Source of the DNA: Epinephelus fuscoguttatus | Lineage: Eukaryota; Chordata; Actinopteri; Perciformes; Serranidae | Direction of reading: 5' to 3' | Length of the DNA stretch: 64,000 bases | Assembly: GCF_011397635.1 (NCBI RefSeq) | Contig: NC_064754.1 | Location: forward strand, 34,898,043-34,962,042 | In this document: positions 1 through 10,929 of the stretch, one piece after another | Layout: each line of letters begins with the position of its first letter | Numbering within the stretch: the stretch's first letter is position 1 | The notes under the pieces: model-generated | The model's input: the letters and a program-made list of their open reading frames with translations, nothing else | What the model was told of the DNA's origin: nothing | Databases searched by the model: none | Made by a program: the position numbers and the translations under genes

Positions 1-337
1 AAAATGATGTCTAAGAGCCATCATCCCTTAATGATTTCCCTGAATAAATGTGATTTCTCTTGTCAAAGTATAGAAAAGAAGGAGATCTAGCCTAAGAAAT
101 AGAGACTGATGAAGTCAGGTTTTTTGTTTTGTTGTTGTTGTTGTTGACACTAGGTGTGTGTTTTTAAAATGACACAGCAACATCAGAAGGAGGTCCTTAC
201 TGCCATAGGTTTATAATGTAATATAATATATTGCTTATATGTGTCCTCGTCTAAACACCAGGTCGACATCCAACTTCTTTTCTAGTGTTAGTGAGTTCCG
301 TCATTAAAGTATCATGTTCATCACCCTCAGTGACAAA

Positions 338-1194
338 CAGGGCTGTTTCAAGACACTCTGGGGCCCCAGGCAAGAGGCACCTTGGAGGCCTGTCATTTAT
401 AAAAAGATAAATCACTTTTCTATGATACATCACTGATATTTAAAAGGAATAAATTACTTATTGACTTATTCATACTTCAAAAACAGCATCAATAAGTGAT
501 TAACATGGGGGGATCAAAATAAAATAAATAAATTAAATAAAAATCAACCAGCTACCCTCCTCTCCTGACAAGTAAAGAACAGTCCCTTCATGAGTAAAGA
601 ACAGTCCCTAAAGTGCGGTGAGGTTTGTGGGCCGTTACCTGCCACAAAGAGAGAAATGTGAACGGCTCGTTTCTCCTCTGACACATCACATACCTGTGTA
701 CCGCCACAGCTCGGCTGTTCAGGTATTTCTGGGCTGTCATGAAAGCAGCATATTGAGTGCCAAGTGGCCAGCGCGCGCCGTTATTGGACAGCGCATGGAC
801 ACTCACCCTCTTGCAATTGGACTTTGAACTTATCCCACAGTAGTGGTACCGTGAGGTAACGTAGTACTACGGTACTCCAACAATGCTAGCGCGGGTGGCA
901 ACCAATCATGCGGGACATGGTCTCAATTTGTGTGACGCGTGAAAAGAGACAGAAATGCTGTGCAGTCCCGCACAATGCGGGACGTCTGGTCCCCCTACTT
1001 AGCCACTCGCAAGCAGCAGCTAGTAGGGGGCCCCATTAGGGGGGATTCCAACGTGTTGTTGTTGTTGCAGTGTCTGTAGGGATTCCATCATATTGTCATT
1101 GATATGGACCAATGTCAGCCGTCTCTGGGGGCCCCCTTCCAGCTCAGGGCCCTTGGCAATTGCCTAGTTTGCCTGTCCGGTTACGACGGCCCTA
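338..1194. mobile_element. Non-autonomous hAT element with 8-bp target duplication
   Basis: The element is flanked by the direct repeat GTGACAAA at 330-337 and 1195-1202. It starts CAGGGCTG and ends with the complement of TAGGGCCG, as expected for hAT ends. The empty site, with a single GTGACAAA, is present in the duplicated copy near 33463. No transposase frame is seen inside the 857 bp, so it depends on an external transposase. Confidence 0.85.
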
Positions 1195-1390
1195 GTGACA
1201 AACCTGCACTTCCTCCTGATTTCTTCAGGCAGTGCACTATTTGCTGCTGTGTTGATGTTATCACAAGAAATTTGGAAACATGCAGATTTGTATCTCATAA
1301 CTGTGAAAGACCGTAAAGTTCAGTCTGTAGTCAGGTATCCTGCATGTTGAGAATCAGGACATTTAAATCTACACTTCTGTGGTTGGGAAA

Positions 1391-2878
1391 TCCTACTATT
1401 AAATGGAGAAACCTCTGTCCCTCCGTCCTTTCGTCCGTCTGTCCGTCTGTCATCATCTGTTTTCCTCCTCACTGCTTTGACCTATTTCTCTGAACTTGCA
1501 CATAGGCTTTCATCTTGGTCATGTTCAGACAGCCACGATGCCGTTTTTGCATTTTTCCCACATTTCTATTGTTTATATTCACGTTTTTTTCCACTACCCA
1601 TTCATACTGTAAGCACCATTAGCAGCGCGAGCTGCACATGCGCGGAGACCACTTGGAAAACACCTGCGCTGGGACCACAGTTTATGGCTGGGACATGCAA
1701 TTTCAAGCACCAACACTTGCTGAAGACTAAGGTAATTACTTTACTTAACGAACGCGCGTCTGTGTCTGTGTGCGCAAGCCAGCCATTACGTATTTTCACT
1801 TTACTGACATTAGCCTACAAACATTACAAACTAAACATTGTGCTGTGCACTTTGCACTGTTTCTTTCATTCTTTCTCCGTGTTGCATGAGTATGTGTGTA
1901 CTGTGTGCTCCGCGCATGCACGGGCCTCCATGCCGTCAGCCAAAACTATTCTCCACGTATCTTATAATAACAAAAACTCTGTCTGTGGGTGTGTCTGCAT
2001 GTCTATTCCATGTTTTTCTCCTCGCTGACTTTGTCAATCCATGTGTAATTTGGCACAGTGGTAGAGGGTCATGGGAGGATGCGAATGAAGCAATATTACA
2101 TCAATTGGCCAAAGGGGGGCGCTATAGCAACCCATTGAAATTGCAAGCTTTGAATGGGCATATCTCATCCCCCGTATGTCGTAGAGACATGAAACTTTGC
2201 ACAGAGATGCCTCTCCTCATGAGGAACAAATTTGCCTCAAGAACCCATAACTTCTGGTTATATAGATTTTCCGCCAGTTTGAATTCGATCTCTTCCTAGG
2301 AAGTTTGACTGATCTGCATGAAACTCGGTGAACATAATCTAGGGACCAATATCTGAAGTTCCCTCTTGGCAAAAGTTGGAAAATGTACTAAAACTGAGCT
2401 TCTATAAGGCAATGAATATTGCGGAGGGCGTGGCTCATCACATAAAGGTGTATAACATCTCAAAGGTTTCACTGATCACCACGCAAATTTGTAGGCATAT
2501 GACCACACATAATCTGAGGGGACCCCTCCATTATTGACCCCATCAAACAAAATGGGGGCGCTAGAGAGCTAATTTCTTATCTAGGCCTAACCGCCTTATC
2601 AATTTTTACTAAACTTGGTAGATATGTAGAACAGGACGCCTCAAAGTGACTGGAGAAATTCAAGTCTAATTGGCAACTGGGTGGCGCTATAACAACAAGA
2701 ACAATGCTTAAAAAAGGCTAAAATGTGACCGATCGCTGTGGCTCCCCCTGTGGCCAAATGTTTTCGTTTTTTGTTTTTTTTTTAATTTTTGGTATGACTA
2801 AGTCATGGTATGGTATGCTATACATCATCACTGTGCTGTGCTGCCGTTGATGCTGTGCACTCAATGGGTATGGACTAG
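1391..2878. mobile_element. Helitron/Helentron-like dispersed repeat (candidate)
   Basis: This block is absent from the paralogous unit at about 33650. It begins TCCTACTATTAAATGG after an A and ends CTAG before a T, which fits Helitron-type termini (5' TC, 3' CTRR, A/T insertion site). It has a pyrimidine-rich (gtcc/gtct) tract near its start and text-like internal repeats, but no replicase or helicase frame. No convincing 3' hairpin was identified, so the class is tentative. The insertion itself is supported by the filled/empty comparison. Confidence 0.5.
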
Positions 2879-2936
2879 TAAATGTTTATTCTTGACAAAT
2901 TGGTCTCATTATCACAGTCATCAAATGATCCCTCCT

Positions 2937-3106
2937 CAGTTGCTCTTCCTGAGGTTTCTACCGTTAAAGGGTTTTTTTGGGGGAGTTTTTCCTTATCCGC
3001 TGTGAGGGTCCAAAGGACAGAGGGATGTTGTATGCTGTAAAGCCCTGTGAGGCAAATTGTGATTTGTGATATTGGGCTTTATAAATAAAACTGATTGATT
3101 GATTGA
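2937..3106 (+). mobile_element. 3' tail of an L2/CR1-type LINE with ATTG repeat tail
   Basis: A 170-bp block present in unit 1 but not unit 2 ends in repeated GATT units after an AATAAA-like stretch. Its body (a TTTTTTGGGGG run, then a TATTGGGCTTTATAAATA-like end) is the widespread fish LINE 3' UTR type. It is severely 5'-truncated and non-coding. Confidence 0.65.
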
Positions 3107-3112
3107 TCTCTC

Positions 3113-4720
3113 AAGGCAGACTTAAATGCATCTTGCAGGCTTTTGTTTTCAAATTGAATCGGACCTAAACCATCCAGTGCTTTGTAAACCAACAGCAGTA
3201 TTTTGAAACTGAATCTCTGAGAGACAAGAAGTCAGCGTAGAGACATCAGAACTGGACAGATGTGATCCAGTTTCTTGGTCTTAGTGAGAACTCAAGCAGG
3301 AGTGTTTTGTATCAGCTGCAGCTGTCTGATCAGTTTTTTTAGGGAGATCGGCAAAGACAGTTACGGTAGTCAAGTCTAGTGAAAATAAATGCATGGACAG
3401 TGTTTTTTTTTTCCAAATCTGGCCGAGACACAAGTTGTGTTCTTAAGGTGATAATAGGCTGACTTTACATTTGTCTTAATGTGGTTCAGGTCTGAGTCCA
3501 TGACTAAATCAAGATTTCTGGCTTGGTCCATCAACTGAGCACTGACTTTTAATTGTTGCTTCTTGGCTCCAAGAACAGTTAACTCAGTTTTGCCATTGTT
3601 TAATTGGAGAAAACTGTCACACATTCAATAACTGATTTGTTCAATGCACCAAAGTCCCTGGTAATATGGTTATGTAAATTTGTGTGTCATCTGCATAATT
3701 ATGGTAACATTTTGTTGAGTCCCAACCCTCACCTATGGTCATGAGATTTGGGTAGTGACCGAAAGAATGAGATTGCAGATTCAAGCAGTAGACATGAGCT
3801 TCCTCCGGAGGGTAACTGGGCTCAGCCTTAAGGTGCTCACAGACTCGGGCATACTATAAGCGGAGCGGACTCCGCGAGGAATGTCTGCAGTCATTCGGGC
3901 TTCCATAGTTGAGCGCACTTCGGCGTTGTTTTTTCCTGTAACAATGTCTGTGAAACACTACATTACCCACAATTCTTGCACGTTGTTTGCACTCTTCTGT
4001 CATGGCAATGTGAAAAATACATGCCGAGCCGTCTTCTGAGGGACACTGGTGCGCGGAGCAGAGTCCACGTGGTTGTAAAATCTGAGCTTCGTGCGCACAG
4101 GGCTTACGGACCTCTGCTTTTAGTCCGGGCAGACCTCCGTGGAGTCCGCTCCACGTACGTTCCGCCTGAGTATGTTCGGGCCTTTAGAGATAGGGTGAGG
4201 AGCTCAGACATCCGAAGGGAGCTCAGCATAGAGCCGCTGCTCCTTTGTGTCGAAAGGGGCCAGTTTGGTCCCAGAATGGAGCCTTGGGGAACTCCACATC
4301 ATTTTTGTACACTCAGATGTATAATTACTTATATATACAAAGTAGTCTCTATCCTTTAAGTGGGAACAGAACCAGATTAGTGCCGTGCCAGAAAGTCCCA
4401 CCCAGATTTCCAGTTGATGTCGTAATATGTTGTGGTCAGCCGTATCAAATGCAGCACTGAGATCCAGTAACACTGTAAATAAAATTATGCCACTGTCTGT
4501 GTTTACGTGGATGTCATTGAAGACCTTAACAAGAACAGTCTGAGTGCTGTGTGGTCAGAAACCGGACTCTAAGACATCAAAACAGTTTAGTGCCAGGGGA
4601 ACAAAGGTGCCTTTCCATTTTGTCTCGTATTGTGAATTTTGCTGTGAATAGAATCATAAAATACACTGGACGCAGTATACGAGGTTTCTCTACGTTAATC
4701 TTTTGGGGCAATGGATTAAA
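3113..4720 (-). mobile_element. L2-like LINE reverse transcriptase remnant, copy in unit 1
   Basis: Minus-strand translation gives fragments of a LINE reverse transcriptase. One at 4473-4260 contains LLDLSAAFDTADHNIL. One at 3624-3376 contains FLQLNNGKTEL and SAYYHLKN, the usual palm-to-thumb text of L2/Rex1-type fish LINEs. The frame is broken by stops, indels and nested insertions: an RTE fragment at 3708-3830 and 4184-4262, and a MITE at 3831-4183. The same remnant occurs at 33715-35085, so it predates the duplication. It has no coding capacity now. Confidence 0.75.
3831..4183. mobile_element. Harbinger-like MITE with TTA target duplication
   Basis: A 353-bp insertion splits an RTE fragment and is flanked by TTA (3828-3830 and 4184-4186). 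Imperfect terminal inverted repeats of about 45 bp contain GGGCATACT...GAGCGGACTCC at the left and its complement at the right. Unit 2 keeps the uninterrupted site near 34488. The 3-bp TWA-type duplication fits PIF/Harbinger. Confidence 0.7.
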
Positions 4721-4962
4721 AAAATATTTTCGTATCTCAATAAAAAATTATCTTGGTGTGCAAAGGGCTACGTCTTTATATGCCAGTATTTTGTTAGAAA
4801 ACGTGCTGGTTGAGTGCATAAAAATATAAAATCTTCTCTTCTGTTGTGGGAGAATTGCAGGTTATGATTATTATAATATATGTTTGTATTTGATTTCTCT
4901 TCACAAAAAAAGTGTTCTGGTGAAATTTGTCAATATCGTTTAAGATCCACAATAACTGATGG

Positions 4963-6423
4963 CAGTGGCGGCTCCTGCCAAATTTCTCAGGGGGGGCAAT
5001 TGTTGTGATGATGGCTGAGGTGACCCGTTCAATGGGTAAATTTGAATTAATTTGGCTCTACAATGACTGAACAATCCACTGTGGTCATTAACAGACTACT
5101 TTTCATCAGTTTGCCCACATAAACACCTTTGAATGTAGACAGAGACCTGTTTTACCATTAATCAAATAAAACTGAGTAAGGTATTCACTGAGTCATTGTC
5201 AGTCTTAATCAGAAAACATTTTATTATAGCTAAGTGGAAATTCATTTTGTGTTCTGATTAAATGCAGGCACACCCTACAACTTAATACAATGCACATCAC
5301 ATAGTATCAATGCTCTTTGACCTGACCTGAACGTTTTTTTTGTTGTTGTTTTTCAGTTTCAGTTATATATTGGGGGGCGTTTTGGGCATTGGGGAACGTG
5401 TCCCCCTCAATGTATATGGTAACTACGGCCCTGTAATGCACGCATAATTAGGCTACAGTTGTCTGGGTGCGCAAAGGTGAAGTGACTGGTCATACAAAGT
5501 TTGATGGAGTGTCAACTGGACAATATGGAGATATTTGCATCTTGAAAGCCGGACTACAAATGTGGATAGACAGGGAGAAACACACACAAGCCTAAGACGT
5601 GGTAAAATACGATATTCCTCACTATATGAAGTGACTGATAACAAGATCTGTATGATGGGTTGTAAAGAAATTCGTCAGGTTTTTATTTTGTAGACAATTG
5701 ATCTGGATTTATAGCATGATGGGATGACAGCACAATGATGTGTGTGATCACTGGAAAGCTGTTTAACGTGATGTCTGGCTTCTCGCTAATGGTCACAGAG
5801 AATATCCATAGAGAAGAACGGGTGTGAATTTGGACGCACTATGCGTCGTTACTTTATAACCTATATGGTTAAAAAGCCTCTTGGATCAGCTGGAAACGTT
5901 AGCCATGTTGATCTTGGATGTGACCGCTGCGCAGTGGCGCTGCCTCATGTGATGTCGGAATAATCGGAAAAATTAGTTTCCGACCATAAAGCAATATTTC
6001 AGTGGAAACGGTTGACGACGTGTTTTTTTAAACATTTTGAGTGATAAAATACAACACATCTTCTTTGTAATGTCCATGATGTCTCCACATGAGGACTTAA
6101 ACGCTCGTGAACACACAATGAAGTAAGAACGACTTCCCAACATGGGAAATCGGACCATCCGAGGAGCACATGAATTATACTTGGTGGTTTACGGACGACG
6201 AAAACACGTTGGGGCAAGCCCTCCCGGAACCCATAGAGATTGCATTGGAGTGCCTGCATTTAGAAAAAAAAGCATTTTACATGGAAGTCTATGAGAGTGA
6301 GTCGGGGCGATTTCCAGCCAGGCTGATATCGCTAATCATACATTTATTATCATCATCTTTCTTTTCCTTTGTGGCTCAAGGAGGGGCGGCGCCCTATCGC
6401 CCTCTATTGGCCAGCCGCCCCTG
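4963..6423. mobile_element. hAT element with 8-bp target duplication
   Basis: The direct repeat ACTGATGG flanks the element at 4955-4962 and 6424-6431. The ends are CAGTGGCGGCT and the complement of CAGGGGCGGCT. Length is 1461 bp. A short open stretch around 6170-6420 does not resemble a complete transposase. The paralogous unit lacks this block as part of a larger missing segment. Confidence 0.8.
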
Positions 6424-6431
6424 ACTGATGG

Positions 6432-7017
6432 GGTTATTCTAAACCATGAGAACATCAAGGTGAGTTGAAGCTGTTGTTTTAACTCAGGGAAATAAAATGT
6501 ATGTACATAAAGTGTAAAGAAGAACCAGACAGCAATAATGTCATACATTTATTTACACAGAACTTTTCTAGCATCAAATGCAAAGTACATTTAAATAAAT
6601 AAATGAAATGCAAAAGCAAGACAGTCCAACATAAAAGTAGTAGACCCAAAGAAATAAAAATGCATCTGTATCTCCAGATAAAACAAGGGGGCTTAAAAGA
6701 CAGCAAGCATGAACAAAAACCCAATCACCTGATGATCTTTACCTGGAGTCTGTCTGGACACAATAGTACTCAAAGAAACAAATACAGACACATTAAAAAA
6801 TATATATACAAATATCACAATAAAAGGCACATCAGCCCCTGAAATTAAAGAACACAATATGTTGTTTGTACACAAAGAAGCATTTTCTAATCTGATGCCC
6901 CTATCTGTGGGATGATGTCATTTGTTTGTGCCTTCAAATTCTTTTTTTAAAATCACAGTGGAATATAAATCTGTTTAATGATGAGACAACATCATAAGGG
7001 TTTGGTTATGCCCTGAG
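6432..7017 (-). other. Probable 3' UTR and downstream region of lectin gene A
   Basis: From about 6640 down to the stop codon this sequence is conserved between units 1 and 2 (35253-35621). The part near 6530-6600 also matches the decayed sixth copy near 11045-11100. An AATAAA reads on the minus strand near 6549-6554. No other gene is visible. Confidence 0.5.
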
Positions 7018-9084
7018 TTATACAGCCATTTTGTTTTCGCAGATCCAGAAGTTGTTAGTTTCACATGATGCATCATTCCAGCGATTTTGGTTCATATGGA
7101 TATTTTCTACACAGTCTTCATTTCCGCCATTATTGTTGGGTTCCCCAGATCTCCAGAAGCTGAAAGTAAAAACAAATATGCTTTTAACACAAAACACAAG
7201 CCAACTAGCATTTAATGAACAGCAACACACAGAATGTGGACAAGTTAAAGTTAATACAACAATTAAATATTATTTTTTGTTGACAGTGAAATAATAATCT
7301 CTTAAAACTCCAGAGTAATGTGTGTACCTTGTTGTCAGCAGAGTGCCATCCACCCATTTCCATACCCCCTCTGTCTCTCTGTCAGTCAGTCCAATCCATA
7401 TTTTCTTTTGGTATTGTCCTGTGAAATTCTTGTTTTAAAAGAGAAACACACAATAGTAAATTCATATTTAAACAATGTCTCACGCATCCAAGTGCACACA
7501 CACACACACACCTGTTCCTCCTCGCTGTTGATAATCATCAGGTCTGCACCTCTTTGCACACAGTCATCTCTGCTGTCTTGCCAGGTTTTCTCGACTGAAG
7601 AAATATAGTAGAAACTACCACTGAAATACACCCATCCTTGGTTTGAATGGTGATCTGTTGTTCGAGGAAAGAACAGACATTTCTTATTATTCAACAAACA
7701 ACAAAAATACGTTGAAAAACTACTTTGAACGCACGTGTGCACTTTTACCTGCTGAAAACAAAACAAAACAAAACAAACAAACAAACAAACAAAAATGTTA
7801 GGACAAGTAGGGCATTTGTTAGAATCTACTGCGGCTCACAGAAAACATCCAATCAGAGCTGAGGAGTCTCAGCCGGCAACCTGATCAAGCTGATAAGATA
7901 TGAATGCTGGTCATACTGTCAAACTAAGCAGCGCTGATCAAATATGAATCAAGATTCTGTAGCTGCATTGCCTATTTCTTGCCACAAATGTTTTTCAGAA
8001 GTTTTAGTGCACTGTTTAGCTGTAAAATGGAAAATTTGCTCCAGCTCCTGGGCTGTGCTTTGTTTTCAGCTCGACTGTTTCCAACATAGTGGCCAGGTCA
8101 CAAACCCACTTTCTCATTTTACAGCTAAACAGTATATATGTTTCTGAAAACATCTGATGTGAAAATGAGGCAATGCAGTGACAGAATCTTGATTCATATT
8201 TGATCTGCGCTGCCTAGTTGGAAAGTTTGACAGCAGCTCACCAGCCATGATTGACAGCTGCGTTAGAGGCTCTTCGATTCTGATTGGTTGTTTTCATTCA
8301 CTGTGTGGTACTGCCATTAGAAGCAATATGAGGAGAAAGAGTATGTGTTTTTTTATTTTTTACAGAATATCTGTCTTGTGTAACACTGTGGATAAGTGAC
8401 AGTTTCAGCAAATATTACACAATGTATTTTTTTTTTTAACTACAGCCTTTAAAAGAACTATTCTCTTATATAACTACAGATCAGAGACCCAAACTGTCAC
8501 TTAATGTACACTAGACTTCAGGAAGGTTTACCTGTTGAAAACACTGCATGATAATAAATCATGAATTCAACCACAGGAAGTCCCATCCTCTCTTCTAGAT
8601 TACTGAAGTAGTTTCATCATCGTACTTACGAAGGTTGATGCTCCTCAACTCGTCTCTCTCCTCAGTTAGATTTTTGAAACTGGCATCAATCCCTGGTGGA
8701 GAGGCTAACATCATTTGCAACAGAATCAGATTATGTTCACAACTAAAGAGACAATTCACTTTAACACAGAATTTCCATATAACATGAATCTTTCCATAAA
8801 GCTGTAGGTATTTTTATAAGTTAAATGTATCTGTTAAACAAACCATTCTGTCATACAGCGACAAACCACACACCCATGGTATCACACAGGAAATGGCAAC
8901 ATCTGTAGTGATAAGCTTCAACTCTGCTGTTAGAAAATGAATTCATATTAATTAATATATGATGTAATAATTTAATAAAACTCACAGAGAGCAAGACGGA
9001 GGGAAATGTTTAGAGCAACTTGTAGGACACACAGGAGACAAAAGCTCACAGCAACACATCTGAGCAGTTTTCCTCCTGTGTATG

Positions 9085-9122
<38 letters not shown>

Positions 9123-9907
9123 GCACGCATGCAGGCACGCAGGCATGCACGCACGCACGCACGCACACACACACACTGACTGATTAGCAGTTTTCTTGGA
9201 CGTGTTGTATTTCATTCACTTCAAGTCTACATTAATAATTTCCTTCACTCAAAGTCCTTGAAGCTTAAATGATAATAAGAATACCAAAGCACCGTTCTGG
9301 CAGGACTTAAAACACTAACCATATACAACCTGCGCAAAAAGGCGAGAAGCTGAAAGAAGGATGACTTTTTTTGTCTGTTTTTCAACTTTCAGTCACAGCC
9401 ATGTTACTGAAATTCTAGTATTAGATAATAATAATAATATTAATAATAATAATAATAAATTTATTTATAGAGCACTTTACATCAAAGTGCTGTACAGGTG
9501 AATTTAGTAAAAACATGCAGAACACTAGTAAAAACAAAAACACAATTTAAAACAGGACACCATTAAAAAAAAATCTTTAAAGTAGTTTAACAGTCTGTCA
9601 AAAGGTAAACACAAAAATAAATTTAAAGTCAACAATGTTTAAATGGTCATGGAGATAATGTAAATTAACAAAGACCATAAAGCCAAAAGGACTTTTTCCA
9701 CTTCTACACTGAACTATAACTCACAGTGTTGTTGATGATGTTACTTTGATGTTTCAAACAGCCAAACATTGATAGCAATTCTGTCTCACCGGGCACTGTG
9801 GTACCATCTTCATCCCTGAGACTCTTGGAGGCAGCAGTCCTGGCTGAAGCATCAGAGAGGTTCATCATCTCCACAGTGATCTCTGATTCATTTTCATAGA
9901 CGGCCAT
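7018..9907 (-). CDS. C-type lectin-like type II receptor, gene A (6 exons, 218 aa)
   Basis: A probable cell-surface glycan receptor. The exons, read in the minus direction, are 9907-9790, 9075-8986, 8692-8630, 7654-7512, 7428-7328 and 7159-7018. Lengths sum to 657 nt with consistent phases and GT-AG sites. Residues 1-40 are cytoplasmic. About 46-69 are hydrophobic ([15 protein letters not shown]) as a signal anchor with an adjacent NIS glycosylation site. About 70-91 are a short coiled neck (NLTEERDEL). About 95-218 are the lectin domain, with [32 protein letters not shown] and FWICE. EPN plus WND predicts Ca2+-dependent binding of mannose/fucose/GlcNAc-type sugars. The first canonical Cys is Phe (SGSFYY). 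Only one neck exon remains because the second was deleted. The tail carries VYENE, a possible pYxN docking site. The start is the only Met matching paralogues B and C. Confidence 0.9.
7495..7511. repeat. (CA)n at the 5' splice site of gene A lectin exon 1
   Basis: On the coding strand this reads AACAG followed directly by a GT repeat, so the donor GT is the first unit of the microsatellite. The tract is about 17 bases here and much longer in genes B and C. Confidence 0.85.
7800..8460. repeat. Truncated dispersed repeat in gene A intron
   Basis: This is the right part of a repeat found complete in gene B (36820-38642) and partly in gene C (56930-57500). It includes a shared segment on TTTAGCTGTAAAATGG and a terminal segment near CTACAGCCTTTAAA. 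In gene A the left end and the adjacent neck exon are missing. It is non-coding. Confidence 0.6.
9089..9178. repeat. (CA)n/(CG CA)n tract upstream of gene A transmembrane exon
   Basis: On the coding strand a (TG)n tract runs up to about 15 bases before the acceptor CATACACAG of the transmembrane exon. The distal half is a degenerate CACG/CATG/CAGG repeat. Genes B and C have the same tract with different lengths (39268-39316 and 58146-58171). Confidence 0.85.
9423..9588. mobile_element. Dispersed LINE/SINE-tail-like insertion with (AAT)n
   Basis: A block with (ATAATA)n, then AATTTATTTATAGAGCACTTT and an A-rich end, is present in gene A intron 1 and absent at the equivalent point of gene B (about 39505). 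It resembles fish LINE/SINE 3' tails with a simple-repeat end. The family is not assigned. Confidence 0.5.
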
Positions 9908-10024
9908 ATTTCACTCAGAATGTGATGGATGTCTTACTGGTGGTTTCTGTGATCTGCTTCTTCTTTTGTATGTTGCTTAAACTGCAAAGCACTCATGTAC
10001 TTCCTCATTTTAAAGTTAAATGTT

Positions 10025-10705
10025 GTTTTTGTTGTGGTTTGAGAGATGTCATCTCTGTGTGCTGTGGGGAGGTGTGTTCTGTGTCCTTTTTTTGGCAGGT
10101 GGTTTGGAAGCCTTGCAGCTGGAGCTCATGTCTAATCAAGGACTGCTAGCTGCAGAGGACCCGTTGCCAGATTGTCTGCACTGCTCTGTGGTAGTGTTGA
10201 CTGCTACCTCTATGTGGTTTTTGCATTGAGTGTGTGAGCTTCTAGTGATTTTTGATTCTCAAGTTTTCTCCACGTGCTGAGACGTTTTTGCCTTTGTGTG
10301 CCCCAGGTCCAGCCTGCTATCGCACTGTGCTCCAGCGCCTAGCTACCAAGCCGCCCAGCCTCGAGCCCTCCCCAGCCACCAGACACCAGCTCACGAGCCT
10401 CCCTGCCTCCGTTCTCCGGAGCCCCTCTCCACACACTTCCCCCCTCTCTTTCGAGCTCCTGGATTCCTGTGTATGCCTGTGCCTCTATTCTCCTTCCCAC
10501 ACCACCAGCCTGCCTCGCCACCCGCCTTCTCCACAACTCATCCAGCAGACGCCGACACCCCTCTGCCCCTTGCCCCGTGCCACATCACCCGGTCCCTGGA
10601 CTGCTGCTCACCTCCCTCTCCCTGATTATCTTTTCATTAAATCGCTTTCATTACGTTTAAGCTGTGTCTGTGTCTGCTCTTGGGTCCACTTCACCGCCAA
10701 ACATC
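10025..10705. mobile_element. CT-rich insertion upstream of gene A, possible solo LTR
   Basis: About 680 bp are absent from the equivalent places upstream of genes B and C. The block begins TGTTTTTG, is very C-rich in the middle, and ends with ATTAAA followed by a TGTGTCTGTGTCTGC element and ACATCA. That order would suit an LTR with poly(A) and GT-rich signals. A clean target duplication was not found, so the class is tentative. The long proline-rich open frame inside is treated as composition. Confidence 0.4.
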
Positions 10706-10929
10706 AGTTTTCACCCTATTTCCACTGACATCATATTTTTCTTTCTACAGAAGTGAGAAGGTAGAAAATAAACAGAAGTAGAATGTGGTCACAAAAATAG
10801 ACTTCCTCCTATAGAAATTTTTACCAATCAGATCTTTTTCATTTTCATGCAAGCGTATCTTAAAAAAAACCAAAACTGCCTCTAATTTGTATCAGTAGCT
10901 ACTAAATAACATACTGTATTCTCAATCTA

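Noticed and set aside
1477-2028. 183-codon open frame in the left repeat
   Set aside because: It lies in the Helitron-like repeat, has no domain, and overlaps other open frames.
8972-9215. Cys/Val/Arg-rich frames on the minus strand
   Set aside because: They are translations of the (CA)n/(CG)n microsatellite next to a real exon.
10025-10705. CpG-island promoter of gene A
   Set aside because: It is CT-rich rather than CpG-rich and absent upstream of the paralogues B and C.
10252-10728. 158-codon proline/serine-rich open frame upstream of gene A
   Set aside because: It lies in a C-rich insertion absent from paralogues, has overlapping open frames of similar composition, and resembles no domain; composition explains it.
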